A stretch of DNA of 64,000 nucleotides from Rhizobium sp. NZLR1 (GCF_017357385.1 NZ_CP071636.1:1-64000); one strand, 5' to 3'. Positions 27,865 through 36,799 are shown, numbered from the stretch's first letter. Translations and numbers: made by a program. The notes: generated by a model not told the origin, from the letters alone.

Positions 27865-28935
27865 TCAAGCCTCCGGTCCGGCGCGCCAAGAGTCGGCATA
27901 GATACTGATAGCTGATGGCTCGAAGGTCACCCGGGGATCGGCCGGAATTTCCTCGTCCTCGGGAATGACGATCGCGATCGGCTGGCCGGCGAACTGCGCG
28001 CGGACGATCTTCTGCCGGCCGATATCTTCCACCTTGCTGACCGTCACAGGCATACCCTCACGGCCGACCCGGATAAACTCGGGCCGGATTCCAAGCTCTA
28101 CCTTGGCCGCTGCCGAAGTCTTTGGCGCATAGCCGAGCGTTAGCGCGTGCTCGCCGACCCGAACCGTACTGCCCTCTACCTTGGCCGGCATGAAGTTCAT
28201 GCCCGGCGAACCGATGAAGTAGCCGACGAAGGTATGGCTCGGACGCTCGAAGAGTTCGGCCGGCGTGCCGATCTGCACGATCTCGCCATCATACATCACC
28301 ACGACTTTGTCGGCGAAGGTCAGCGCCTCCGTCTGGTCATGCGTGACATAGACCATGGTAAAACCGAACTGCTTGTGCAGCCGCTTCAGCTGCGATCGCA
28401 GCACCCATTTCATATGCGGATCGATAACAGTGAGCGGCTCGTCAAAGAGAATCGCGTTCACATCCGAGCGCACGAGGCCGCGGCCGAGCGAAATCTTCTG
28501 CTTTTGGTCCGCCGTCAAGCCGCGCGCGCGCCGCTTGGCCCAGCCGGCAAGATCGATCATCTCGAGGATTTCGCGGACGCGCCGGTCGACATCCGCCTCG
28601 GCCACGCCGCGGTTGCGCAGAGGAAAGGCGAGGTTGTCGTAGACCGTCATCGTGTCGTAGATGACCGGGAACTGGAATACTTGCGCGATATTTCGCTGCT
28701 GTGTCGGCAGGTTCGTAACATCCTGCCCGTCGAAGAGAATCCGCCCTTCGGACGGCTGAATGAGGCCCGAAATGATATTGAGCAGCGAGGTCTTTCCGCA
28801 GCCCGAAGGCCCGAGCAGTGCATAAGCGCCGCCATCGTTCCACTCATGGTGCACTTCCTTGAGAGCGTAGTCCTTCTCGCTCTTCGGGTTCGGCCCATAG
28901 GCATGGCGAATATGATCGAGGGTGATACGTGCCAT
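27865..28935 (-). CDS. glpT: Glycerol ABC transporter ATP-binding protein GlpT
   Basis: 356 residues, MalK-type. Walker A GPSGCGKTSLLN, Walker B NAILFDEPLTVID, H-loop VYVTHDQTEALT, and a C-terminal OB-fold regulatory region. The usual LSGGQ signature is altered: the region reads LTADQKQKISLGRGL. The sister GlpS keeps the canonical form, so the two ATPases may be functionally unequal. This is the ABC ATPase, not the E. coli GlpT antiporter. Confidence 0.92.
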   Translation of the reverse strand: MARITLDHIRHAYGPNPKSEKDYALKEVHHEWNDGGAYALLGPSGCGKTSLLNIISGLIQPSEGRILFDGQDVTNLPTQQRNIAQVFQFPVIYDTMTVYDNLAFPLRNRGVAEADVDRRVREILEMIDLAGWAKRRARGLTADQKQKISLGRGLVRSDVNAILFDEPLTVIDPHMKWVLRSQLKRLHKQFGFTMVYVTHDQTEALTFADKVVVMYDGEIVQIGTPAELFERPSHTFVGYFIGSPGMNFMPAKVEGSTVRVGEHALTLGYAPKTSAAAKVELGIRPEFIRVGREGMPVTVSKVEDIGRQKIVRAQFAGQPIAIVIPEDEEIPADPRVTFEPSAISIYADSWRAGPEA

Positions 28936-28944
28936 GATCTTCTC

Positions 28945-30024
28945 CTAGCCCCCTTGCCTGGCGGTGGTGATCGCCCGGCCGTCCGCGCCGAACGCCATCA
29001 GGTGGCGCGTATCGATGAAAACGGAGATGTCCGTGTCCGGGTCGATATTGTGGATGCCGTGCGCAAGCATCACCCAGCGGGTGCCGGCAAATTGCAGATG
29101 AACAAAACTTTCCGAGCCGGTGATCTCCGAAACCTGTGTTCGCGCCGTCATCCGCGCCGAACCAGCCGTCTGGGCGGTTGGTGCAAGATGATGCGGGTGA
29201 AACGCTATGGTTGCCGGCCCGTCCGGCACGTTCTGAAGATGCGGCGGCACGGCAAAAATCACCGCGCCATCGCGCAGGAAATTGCCTTCCGATTTGACCA
29301 GATCAATAAAATTCAGCGGCGGATCGGCAAAGGTTTTCGCCGTCGTCAGATCGAGCGGATTGCGATAGACCTCGATCGTCGGGCCGAACTGCGTGATCCG
29401 GCCCTCGCTGAGCGCTGCCGTATTGCCGCCCAGCAACAAGGCTTCGGACGGTTCCGTCGTGGCATAGACGAAGATCGCGCCGGACTGCGCGAAGATGCGC
29501 GGCAATTCCTGCCGCAGCTCCTCACGCAGCTTGTAGTCGAGGTTGGCAAGCGGCTCGTCCATCAAAACAAGGCTCGCATTCTTCACGAGTGCCCGGGCAA
29601 GTGCGGTGCGCTGCTGCTGGCCGCCGGAGAGGTTGAGCGGCGTGCGATCGAGATAAGGCCCGAGTTTCAGAAGTTCGGCAGCCTTGCGCACCTCCAGATC
29701 GATGATCTTGGCATCCTTGCCGGCAATCCGCAGCGGCGAGGCAATATTCTCGTAGACCGTCAATGCCGGATAATTGATGAACTGCTGATAGACCATGGCG
29801 ATGTTGCGCTTCTGGACAGGCATAGCTGTCACGTCAGCACCATCAAAATGGATCGTGCCGGTTGTCGGCCGATCAAGGCCGGCCATCAGACGCATCAACG
29901 AGGTCTTGCCCGACAATGTCGGCCCAAGCAGAACGTTTAGCGTTCCTCTTTCAAAAACAAGATCGGTCGGGTGGATATGATAGTCCCCTCCCACCATCTT
30001 TGCGGCCTTCCGCAGTTCCAGCAT
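28945..30024 (-). CDS. glpS: Glycerol ABC transporter ATP-binding protein GlpS
   Basis: 359 residues from the ATG at 30024 (MLELRKAAKMV); the frame opens further upstream only inside glpD. Walker A is unusual (GPTLSGKTSLMR), the signature is canonical (LSGGQQQRTALARAL), and Walker B is LVLMDEPLANLD. The H-loop His seems replaced: the segment reads VYATTEPSEALLLG instead of VYVTHDQ. With GlpT's degenerate signature this implies one asymmetric ATP site pair. It lies 43 bases after glpD. Confidence 0.9.
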   Translation of the reverse strand: MLELRKAAKMVGGDYHIHPTDLVFERGTLNVLLGPTLSGKTSLMRLMAGLDRPTTGTIHFDGADVTAMPVQKRNIAMVYQQFINYPALTVYENIASPLRIAGKDAKIIDLEVRKAAELLKLGPYLDRTPLNLSGGQQQRTALARALVKNASLVLMDEPLANLDYKLREELRQELPRIFAQSGAIFVYATTEPSEALLLGGNTAALSEGRITQFGPTIEVYRNPLDLTTAKTFADPPLNFIDLVKSEGNFLRDGAVIFAVPPHLQNVPDGPATIAFHPHHLAPTAQTAGSARMTARTQVSEITGSESFVHLQFAGTRWVMLAHGIHNIDPDTDISVFIDTRHLMAFGADGRAITTARQGG

Positions 30025-30067
30025 TCCGATTCCCGTGCCTCCACGCATCGGGGACCACATGTTGCCC

Positions 30068-31581
30068 TTATCCGGCCATCGCCGGCATGGCAGCCATGTA
30101 CTCCTCCAGTGACTGAGCCTGCTCCCTCGAAAGGCGCAGACCATCCTTTGTTCTCCTCCACAGCACGTCTTCGGCGTGCCGGGCCCATTCCTGTTTGACG
30201 AGATAGGTGACCTCGGCCTCGTAGAGGTCGCCGCCGAACAGCCGTCCCAAATCGTCGACGCCGCGGGCTTCGCCGAGCAGCGCCTTGACCCTCGTCCCGT
30301 AACGGCGAACCAGCCGGCGGGCATGTTGATCGGCGAGGAACGGATAAAGCCGCTTCAGATCGGCGACCTGCCCCTCGTAACCCCGGACCGGGAAGTCGCC
30401 GCCTGGCAGATGGCTCTTGGCCGTCCACGGGGCACCCTTGACGCCGATCGCAGCGCCGATCTTCTCCAGCGCGTGTTCGGAAAGCCGGCGATAGGTGGTG
30501 AGCTTGCCGCCGAAGACGTTGAGTAGCGGTGCGCTACTCCCCTCGCCGTCCAACTTCAACACATAGTCACGCGTCGCCTCCTGCGCCTTCGAGGCACCGT
30601 CGTCATAAAGCGGCCTGACTGCGGAATAGGCCCAGACGATATCCTCCGGCCTGACCGGCTCCTTGAAATATTCCGACGCCGCATTGCACAGATAGATGGT
30701 CTCTTCCTCGGAGATCCGAACATCCTTGGGATCGGCGGTGTAATCGCGGTCGGTGGTGCCGATCAGCGTAAAGTCGCCCTCGTAAGGAATGGCAAAGATG
30801 ATGCGGTTGTCGGGATTCTGAAAGAAATAGGCGCGTGGACCGTCAAACTTTTTCTTCACCACGATATGGCTGCCCTGGACAAGGCGGACATGGTGAGCCT
30901 CGTTCTGGCCGAAGGCGGAACGGATGACATGGTCGACCCACGGACCGGCAGCATTGACCAGCATGCGGGCCTGATGGTTGTCATTGCGGCCGGTGACCGT
31001 ATCGGTGGTCTCGATGTGCCAGAGGTCGTTCTCGCGCCTTGCCGACACCACTTTGGTGCGCGGCATGATGGTCGCCCCCTTGTCGGCGGCGTCGCGGGCG
31101 TTCAGCACCACCATGCGGGCATCATCGACCCAGCCGTCGGAATATTCGAAGGCCTTGGCAAATAGCGCCTTCAGCGGCTTGCCGGCCGGATCGCGGCGCA
31201 TGTCGAGCACCGATGTCGCCGGCAACAGCTTACGGCCGCCGAGATGGTCGTAAAGGAAGAGGCCGAGCCGGATCAGCCAGGCCGGCCGGATGCCGCCCTT
31301 ATGGTAGGGCAGCACGAAACGCAGCGGCCAGATGATGTGCGGCGCCATCGCCCAGAGGATCTCGCGCTCCATCAGCGATTCCCGCACTAGGCGGAACTCG
31401 TAATGCTCGAGATAACGCAGGCCGCCATGAATGAGCTTGGTGGCGCCAGACGAGGTGCCCGAGGCGAAGTCGTTCATCTCCGCCAGCGCCACGGAATAAC
31501 CGCGCCCAACAGCATCGCGCGCAATGCCGCAGCCGTTGATGCCGCCCCGATGACGAATATGTCGTGTATCTCCCGGCCCAA
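30068..31581 (-). CDS. glpD: Aerobic glycerol-3-phosphate dehydrogenase GlpD, apparent frameshift near the N-terminus
   Basis: From SGATKLIHGGLRYLEHYEFRLV to the end the protein is a normal ~500-residue FAD-dependent glycerol-3-phosphate dehydrogenase. The natural start appears to be a TTG at 31581 after GGAGGGG, giving GREIHDIFVIG, the expected first beta strand. The DNA then reads GGGGCGG (CCCC at 31545-31548 on the + strand) where the family needs codons for GGG, so one base is missing. The start frame ends at a stop after about 35 codons, while the rest continues in another frame (RGGINGCGIARD). A GTG at 31627 opens the second frame but lacks the first strand and first Gly of the FAD motif. 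Sequencing error or inactive gene. Confidence 0.85.
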
Positions 31582-31634
31582 TATCCCCTCCGAGCCTGCT
31601 GCGGATTTCGCATCGCACAAAACTCACGCAATTG

Positions 31635-31683
31635 CGAAAGTGAAGTCAGTTAAAACGAAAGAGATACGAATGTCAAACGAATG
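31635..31683 (-). promoter_or_regulatory. glpD promoter with helically phased GlpR-type boxes
   Basis: On the coding strand TTGACA (31676-31671), a 17-base spacer and TTAACT (31653-31648) make a sigma70-like promoter. Four CTTTCG/CATTCG boxes (CGAAAG/CGAATG on +) start at 31635, 31656, 31667 and 31678, spaced 21, 11 and 11 bases, so they face the same side of the helix and cover the -35, spacer and start region. DeoR-family repressors often bind TTCG-core repeats, so this is a good GlpR operator candidate. Confidence 0.6.
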
Positions 31684-31722
31684 TTTCGCGGCGGAAATTC
31701 AGAACAGTGCCGGCATCATGCT

Positions 31723-32496
31723 TTAGCGAAACCTGCCGTTCGTTTCGATCAGCTTTACATTGTTTTCGAGACAGAGATTGCGGATCGACGGCACCGGACA
31801 ATGGTCGGTGATGAAGGTATGAACTTGGGAAAGTTGGCCGATCCTGACTGGAGCGGTGCGTTCGAACTTCGTCGAATCCGCAACCAGAATGACATGCCGG
31901 GCGTTGGCGATGATCGCCTGTGCGACCTTGACTTCGCGAAAATCATAGTCGAGAAGCGCGCCATCCACGTCGATCGCCGAAGCCCCGATCACGGCATAGT
32001 CGACCTTGAACTGGCGGATGAAATCGACTGCCGCCTCGCCGACGATCCCGCCATCCGAACCGCGCACCACACCGCCGGCGATCACCACCTCGATTGCGGG
32101 CAGCAGACGTAACCTATTGGCAACATTGATATTATTTGTAATCACCATCAGCTCGTGATGCTCGGCGAGCGCCTCGCCCACCGCCTCGGTCGTCGTTCCG
32201 ATATTGATGAAGAGCGAGGCCCCGCTCGGGATCAGCTCGACCGCGGCCATGCCGATCGCCTGTTTCTCGGACGCGGCGATCTGCCGCCGCGCCTCGTATT
32301 TGACGTTCTCGGTCCCGCTCGGGAATGTCGCGCCGCCGTGGATACGCGTCAGCACCTGCGCATCGCAGAGATCGTTCAGGTCCTTGCGGATCGTCTGCGG
32401 TGTCACTGAAAAGCGGGAAGCGAGCTCCTCGACCAGGACCCTGCCGCTGGATTTCGCTATCGCCACGATTTCAGTTTGCCGGTCGGTCAAGAACAT
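31723..32496 (-). CDS. glpR: DeoR-family repressor of glycerol metabolism GlpR
   Basis: 257 residues from the ATG at 32496, ten bases after AAAGGTG; a GTG two codons earlier is possible. The N-terminal DeoR helix-turn-helix reads LASRFSVTPQTIRKDLNDL. The C-terminal sugar-phosphate sensor has NIGTTTEAVGEAL, TNNINVANRL and DSTKFERTAPVRI. It probably represses the glp locus until glycerol 3-phosphate accumulates. It is the first gene of the leftward locus, separated from glpD by a control region with its own promoter. Confidence 0.93.
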   Translation of the reverse strand: MFLTDRQTEIVAIAKSSGRVLVEELASRFSVTPQTIRKDLNDLCDAQVLTRIHGGATFPSGTENVKYEARRQIAASEKQAIGMAAVELIPSGASLFINIGTTTEAVGEALAEHHELMVITNNINVANRLRLLPAIEVVIAGGVVRGSDGGIVGEAAVDFIRQFKVDYAVIGASAIDVDGALLDYDFREVKVAQAIIANARHVILVADSTKFERTAPVRIGQLSQVHTFITDHCPVPSIRNLCLENNVKLIETNGRFR

Positions 32497-32506
32497 GAGC
32501 ACGCAC

Positions 32507-32540
32507 CTTTCGATCTACTTTCGTTTTAAAGAAAGCGAAC
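32507..32540 (-). promoter_or_regulatory. GlpR-type boxes upstream of glpR
   Basis: Two direct copies CTTTCGATCTA / CTTTCGTTTTA with an exact 11-base period (32507 and 32518), followed by an inverted GAAAGCGAAC (32531-32540). They match the boxes before glpD and lie just upstream of the glpR start, suggesting autoregulation. Confidence 0.5.
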
Positions 32541-32592
32541 GCCTGCGCAATGCCTATCTGTCACCTGATCACCTTCCGGGGCGAATTTGCTG

Positions 32593-33498
32593 CTATCGTT
32601 TCCGCATCACATTGACGACGAGCACACCGAGGATCGCCATGACGCCACCGACCGCGCCAAGCGCCGTCGGCGTCTCACCCAGCCAGAGGAAACCGATCAG
32701 CGTGGCGACGGGCGGAACGCCATAGAGAAAGTTCGAAGCGCGGGCGGCCGTCAGCCGCTTCAGCGCGATCGCCCAGGTGAGGTAGCCGATCGCAGTCGGG
32801 AAGATGACGAGATAGGCAACGCCCCAGTTCACCTCCGCCGGGGCGGCGGCCAGCGCCTGAATCGTCGCCGGTGCGGCCGGAAACAGCGGCACGGAACCGA
32901 TCAGCAGGATCCAGGCGGTGACGGCAAGCGCCGGCATCCGGCCGAGCAGCGGCTTCTGCAGCACGCTGGCGATCGCCGAGCAAAGTGCTGCGCCGAGGAT
33001 GAGGACGGCATTCGGATCAAGCTTGAAGCCGCCGTCGGAGGCAACCGCAATCAGCGCCACACCGCCGAAGGATATGGCAGTGCCGGCCCAGCCCCAGCGG
33101 CCGAAGCGATCGCCGAGCGCGAACGTGGCGATGAGGGCGGTGAAGACGGGCATGGTGTTGATGATGAAGCTCGCCGGCCCTGCCGCAACCGTCTGCTCAC
33201 CGGTGTTCAACAGAACCGCATAAGCGGCGATGAAGAGCACCGCAGCGATGGAAAGGCGGACGAAATCGCGTTTTTCCGGCAACGGCCGGTAGATCACGAG
33301 GTAGACCAGAGCGATGGCGCCGGCTGCCACATACCGCGCGGTCGCCAGTTCGATCGGCGTCAGTGGTCCGAGACAGATGCGGATCACCACGAAAGAGGAC
33401 GCCCAGAAGAGGATTGTGACGAGGATCGCGCCGAAGGCGACCAGATCGAACCCGCCCTGCTGTTTCGTCGAAATCGGTGTGCTTGCCGCCATGCTCAT
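32593..33498 (-). CDS. EamA-family (drug/metabolite) transporter
   Basis: 301 residues, ten membrane helices in two EamA repeats (LVTILFWASSFVVIRI; WAGTAISFGGVALIAV; WAIALKRLTAARASNFLY). The ATG at 33498 was chosen because GGAGGCG lies five bases ahead. Family members export amino acids or small metabolites. It is transcribed divergently from a LysR regulator 84 bases away, which probably controls it. Confidence 0.9.
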   Translation of the reverse strand: MSMAASTPISTKQQGGFDLVAFGAILVTILFWASSFVVIRICLGPLTPIELATARYVAAGAIALVYLVIYRPLPEKRDFVRLSIAAVLFIAAYAVLLNTGEQTVAAGPASFIINTMPVFTALIATFALGDRFGRWGWAGTAISFGGVALIAVASDGGFKLDPNAVLILGAALCSAIASVLQKPLLGRMPALAVTAWILLIGSVPLFPAAPATIQALAAAPAEVNWGVAYLVIFPTAIGYLTWAIALKRLTAARASNFLYGVPPVATLIGFLWLGETPTALGAVGGVMAILGVLVVNVMRKR

Positions 33499-33582
33499 TT
33501 TCGCCTCCATTTGTTCTTCGACAATGGATTAGGCCTTCGATGCGTGCTTGAAAAGCATCGCAATCGATGATCAAATGTGTCT

Positions 33583-34512
33583 ATGGTTCACAGCTCGCCC
33601 GTGCTTCCGCCGCTCGATACGCTCGAGACCTTTGCCCGCGCCGCCCGGCTTGGATCGTTTTCGGCCGCGGCCGAGGAAAGCGGCATCACGCATGGCGCGG
33701 TGTCGCGGCAGGTCTCGCGCCTCGAGCGCTGGATGGGGGTGCGGCTGTTTGCCCGCGAAGCCAGAGGCGTGCGGCTGACGCCGGAGGGCATGCGGTTTTT
33801 CGCGCGGGCGGAGGAAGCGCTTGCACTGCTCGGCAATAGCGGCGAACGCTGGCTGCCTCGCCGCAATAGGGCGGTGGTGCGCCTTTCGGTGACGCCCTCG
33901 GTCGCCTCGTTGTGGCTGTTTCAGCGTCTGCCGAAGCTCGAAGGAAACGAGCTGCATGTCGAGTTGACGCTCGAACACCGGCTGGCGGATTTCGGCGAAG
34001 GCACGGACCTTGCCATCCGCTGCGGCAAAGGGCCGTGGGCCGGCGTGCGCGCCCTGTCGCTCTGGCAGGAGAAGTCGTATCCGATCGCCGCCCCGGCCCT
34101 GGCAGACCGGCTCGGCCAGCGCTCCGATGCTGTTTCGCTGCTCGACCTGCCGATCCTGCACGACTCCAATATCGAAGGCTGGCGTCGCTGGCTTGCGCGC
34201 GAGGGCGTCGACTACACGCCACGCGGCCACGACCGTCGCTTCGAGGATTACAATCTCGTCGTCGATGCCTGTGTACAAGGGCTCGGCATCGCTCTCGCCC
34301 GGCCGCCGCTGTCGGATGCCGCGCTTGCGGCCGGGCGCGTCGTCGCCGTGTCGGAGCGGACGCTCGACAATCATGTGGCCTTCCACCTTATTCGACCGGA
34401 CGATGCGCTCAGAAGCCCCGCCATCGAATTCGCCAGTCGCTTCCTACGCGAGGCAGGCCATGACGAGGCGACGATCGCCGCTTTTATCGCACCCGGCCGG
34501 GCGAAAGCGTAG
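33583..34512 (+). CDS. LysR-family transcriptional regulator (GcvA type)
   Basis: 309 residues from the ATG at 33583; a GTG two codons upstream is possible. The N-terminal helix-turn-helix reads ARLGSFSAAAEESGITHGAVSRQVSRLE. The C-terminal effector domain contains DLAIRCGKGPWAG, a hallmark of the GcvA/AmpR branch. It diverges from the EamA transporter gene, the usual regulator-target arrangement. Confidence 0.92.
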   Translation: MVHSSPVLPPLDTLETFARAARLGSFSAAAEESGITHGAVSRQVSRLERWMGVRLFAREARGVRLTPEGMRFFARAEEALALLGNSGERWLPRRNRAVVRLSVTPSVASLWLFQRLPKLEGNELHVELTLEHRLADFGEGTDLAIRCGKGPWAGVRALSLWQEKSYPIAAPALADRLGQRSDAVSLLDLPILHDSNIEGWRRWLAREGVDYTPRGHDRRFEDYNLVVDACVQGLGIALARPPLSDAALAAGRVVAVSERTLDNHVAFHLIRPDDALRSPAIEFASRFLREAGHDEATIAAFIAPGRAKA

Positions 34513-34560
34513 GCGGAAGGTCGGTGGCGACGTTCGCTGCACCGATTGAGGAGATTAGTA

Positions 34561-35129
34561 ATGGCAACGGTGGTGCTGTTTCATTCGGTTTATGGACTCC
34601 GGTCACTCGAGCGCGATGCAGCAGAGCGTCTGCGGGCGGCTGGGCATCAGGTGTTTACGCCGGATCTCTCTATGCGGGCAAGGTCGCGCGATCGATCGAT
34701 GAGGGCATTGAACTGAAGGAGGCGATCGGGTGGTCCACTCTTTGCCAACGCGCGGAAAAGGCGGTCGCCCCGCTGCCTGACTCCGCCGTGCTCGGCGGAT
34801 TTTCGATGGGTGCTGGCGTCTCCGCACATCTTTGGCCGAAGCGGCCGCAGATGGTAGGCTTGCTGCTGCTTCAAGGCCTCGCTGAAATTCCGGACAACGC
34901 GCGCCGGGGCCTTCCCGTCCAGATCCATCTTGCCGATCCGGATCGATTCGCGCCCAGGGAAGAGGTCGAAGCCTGGCAAGCGGTAGCGGCCCGGTCGAGC
35001 ATCGCCGCGGAGATCTTCAAATATTCCGGCGCCGGTCATCTCTACACCGATCCGACGCTGCCGGATCACGACGCAGCTGCGGCCGAACTGACATGGAGCC
35101 GCGTCATCGGCTTCCTCGCCGCACTGTAG
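34561..35129 (+). pseudogene. Dienelactone hydrolase family protein, frameshifted
   Basis: From ATG 34561 (after GAGGAG) the frame gives MATVVLFHSVYGL then GHQVFTPDL, a typical dienelactone hydrolase start. It goes out of phase at a TC run (34665-34671, TCTCTCT) and stops about 17 codons later. Removing two bases there restores LYAGKVARSIDEG and the rest of the enzyme, including the nucleophile elbow GGFSMGAG and the catalytic His in GAGHLYTDP. The gene is therefore interrupted by a two-base repeat expansion, or there is a sequence error. The open frame from 34524 reads the C-terminal part only with a spurious N-terminus. Confidence 0.82.
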
Positions 35130-35143
35130 TAGCCGCCAGGCCG

Positions 35144-35614
35144 TTACTCCGCCGGAAACTGCAGGCGCATTTCCTTCGCCAGTTCAAACCCGGCGGCCCG
35201 GTAAACCGGCTCACCGGCATCCGAGGCGTGGATGACGGCCGTCGTGCAGCCGATCGACTTCAGATAATCAATAGCCTTGTTGGTCAGCGCCAACGCGATG
35301 CCGCGCCGGCGGAAGGCGTCGGCGACATAGACAGACCAGATGTAGCCATGCAGTCGCTGTTCCGGCTGGATGATCTCCGGAAATGGTGATTGGTGCATCT
35401 GGCACGACGCGGAACCGGCGATTTCACCGTCGACGATAGCAAGGAACGAAGTCAGACGCCGCTCCTCGCGTCCGCTTCTGATGAAAGACAAGATCCGCGC
35501 CGCCGCATCGGGCCTGTAGTGTTCCGGCGGCGTGCCATAGCTGTCCCAGATCTTCAGATGGTGCCCCACCAGGATCTCGTCCTCGTCGGGCGTTGCCGTT
35601 CGAATATCCATCAT
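35144..35614 (-). CDS. GNAT-family N-acetyltransferase
   Basis: 156 residues from the tandem ATGs at 35614; a long upstream extension is an anti-sense reading of the DUF992 gene. The acetyl-CoA site is WSVYVADAFRRRGIALALTNKAIDYL (R-R-x-G-x-A), and the C-terminus HASDAGEPVYRAAGFELAKEM is typical. Substrate unknown. The start has no strong Shine-Dalgarno. It converges with the broken hydrolase, with 14 bases between. Confidence 0.88.
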   Translation of the reverse strand: MMDIRTATPDEDEILVGHHLKIWDSYGTPPEHYRPDAAARILSFIRSGREERRLTSFLAIVDGEIAGSASCQMHQSPFPEIIQPEQRLHGYIWSVYVADAFRRRGIALALTNKAIDYLKSIGCTTAVIHASDAGEPVYRAAGFELAKEMRLQFPAE

Positions 35615-35665
35615 GTTGTGATCCGGCCGGGGGCATATCGGCGCGTAAAATCGCCCTTCAAAGGG

Positions 35666-35691
35666 GTGGCGCCCTGCCTCATCGCGGGGCG
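35666..35691 (-). terminator. Possible terminator of the DUF992 gene
   Basis: Seven-base perfect arms GGCGCCC / GGGCGCC with a 12-base loop lie just after the DUF992 stop. The tail on the coding strand is only ACCCCTTTG, so intrinsic termination would be weak. Confidence 0.35.
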
Positions 35692-35703
35692 CCCAAAGGC
35701 ATA

Positions 35704-36225
35704 TCAGTTCGCGGCTGTCAGCGTCATCGACGCACTGCCGGCCGCAACGTTGAGGCCAAGCTGGCCGGTCAGGCTGACCGTCTGCAGATGGATCGAGCCA
35801 GAGGTTCCGCCAATCAGGAGATTGGCGCCGACACCGGCCCCGAGCGTCGCTTCGGCGGTAGCGCCGACATAGAGGCCGGCGAGCGATCCGCGGTGATAAC
35901 CGGCGGTCGGCGCGAACACGGCCCAGATCAGGCGGCTGCGGGTGGTAAAGCCGAGGTCGATGCCGAGCTTTCTCATCTCGCCAGTATAACGATCCGACAG
36001 CTCGTTGCCGACGGTTGACTGGAAGATGCAATCGGCTTCCTTGGATGAACCGAGCACATAACCTGTACCGCCACCGATATCGCAGGTGAGGTAACCGATC
36101 TTGACACCATTGCGCAGGTCCGGCTCTTCATACGTCCTGGTTACGAGGTCGGCGGCATTGACCGCCCCAGCGCCAACCAACGTCAACGATACCGCGGCAA
36201 GTGCCTTCGCAAGAATTTTGTTCAT
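35704..36225 (-). CDS. DUF992 exported protein
   Basis: 173 residues from the ATG at 36225 (GGAGAGACTT ahead). Sec signal peptide (ILAKALAAVSLTLVGAGAVNA) with cleavage after the final Ala. The mature part has KIGYLTCDIGGGTGYVLGS, a Cys-containing SKEADCIF, and a glycine/alanine-rich C-terminus, matching the DUF992 family of alphaproteobacterial periplasmic proteins. Function unknown; no operon partner. Confidence 0.82.
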   Translation of the reverse strand: MNKILAKALAAVSLTLVGAGAVNAADLVTRTYEEPDLRNGVKIGYLTCDIGGGTGYVLGSSKEADCIFQSTVGNELSDRYTGEMRKLGIDLGFTTRSRLIWAVFAPTAGYHRGSLAGLYVGATAEATLGAGVGANLLIGGTSGSIHLQTVSLTGQLGLNVAAGSASMTLTAAN

Positions 36226-36634
36226 AAGTCTCTCCTTCTCAAATCGTGACGAGCATACCCGGCTACTCGCCACCAGATTCGGCAATAGATAACGGACGGA
36301 ACTGCAAAACGATCCCGATCCGGTACCATCTTCACGTCACCTGTCAGACCGCAGAAGATGCGCAAGCGACAAACACGCTTACGGTTCAGCCCCCATTGGG
36401 ACATTTCGAAGGCACTAATTCGCGCCATCCGGTTATTTCATGATGTTGTCAGGAATGGTTGCCGGAAAGGCACGATCCTGATCGCCGTCGAATTTCTGCG
36501 GACGGTATCGATTCATTTTGGCCGACCCGAACCACGACGACCGGATCGGCCGAAGCGAAACGTCAAAACGGATGGGTCGATACAGAAAAACCCGGCGATG
36601 TGTTCGCCGGGTTTTTATACTTGTTCTATTCGCG
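36226..36634. other. Gene-free stretch upstream of the DUF992 gene
   Basis: About 400 bases holding the presumed DUF992 promoter on the left and the DUF1328 terminator on the right. Open frames on either strand lack ribosome-binding sites and recognisable motifs. Confidence 0.5.
36586..36616 (-). terminator. Rho-independent terminator
   Basis: Stem AAAAACCCGGCGA / TCGCCGGGTTTTT with a short TGTGT loop; runs of A and T on both sides make it bidirectional. It lies just after the DUF1328 stop. Confidence 0.85.
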
Positions 36635-36799
36635 CTATACTCTTCGCATAAAGCGCATGACGAGCGACACGACGAACAACACCAGGAAAATGAAGAACAG
36701 AACCTGGGCAATGGAAGCTGAAGCTCCTGCTATACCGCCAAATCCGAGGACGCCGGCAATCAAGGCCACAACGAGAAACACCAGAGCGTAATAAAGCAT
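36635..36799 (-). CDS. DUF1328 small membrane protein (YtjA family)
   Basis: 54 residues. The ATG at 36799 has GGAG seven bases upstream and the TAG is at 36637-36635. Two membrane helices ([40 protein letters not shown]) with the family's GFGGIAG turn. Function unknown; homologues are often induced by stress or in stationary phase. A strong terminator follows the stop. Confidence 0.87.
   Translation of the reverse strand: MLYYALVFLVVALIAGVLGFGGIAGASASIAQVLFFIFLVLFVVSLVMRFMRRV

Noticed and set aside
28147..29940. About 600-codon open frame on the + strand opposite glpS and glpT
   Set aside because: Anti-sense reading of two clear ABC ATPase genes; no family features of its own.
36433..36711. 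Leftward 92-codon open frame near the DUF1328 gene
   Set aside because: Reads the DUF1328 gene in another frame and runs through its terminator.
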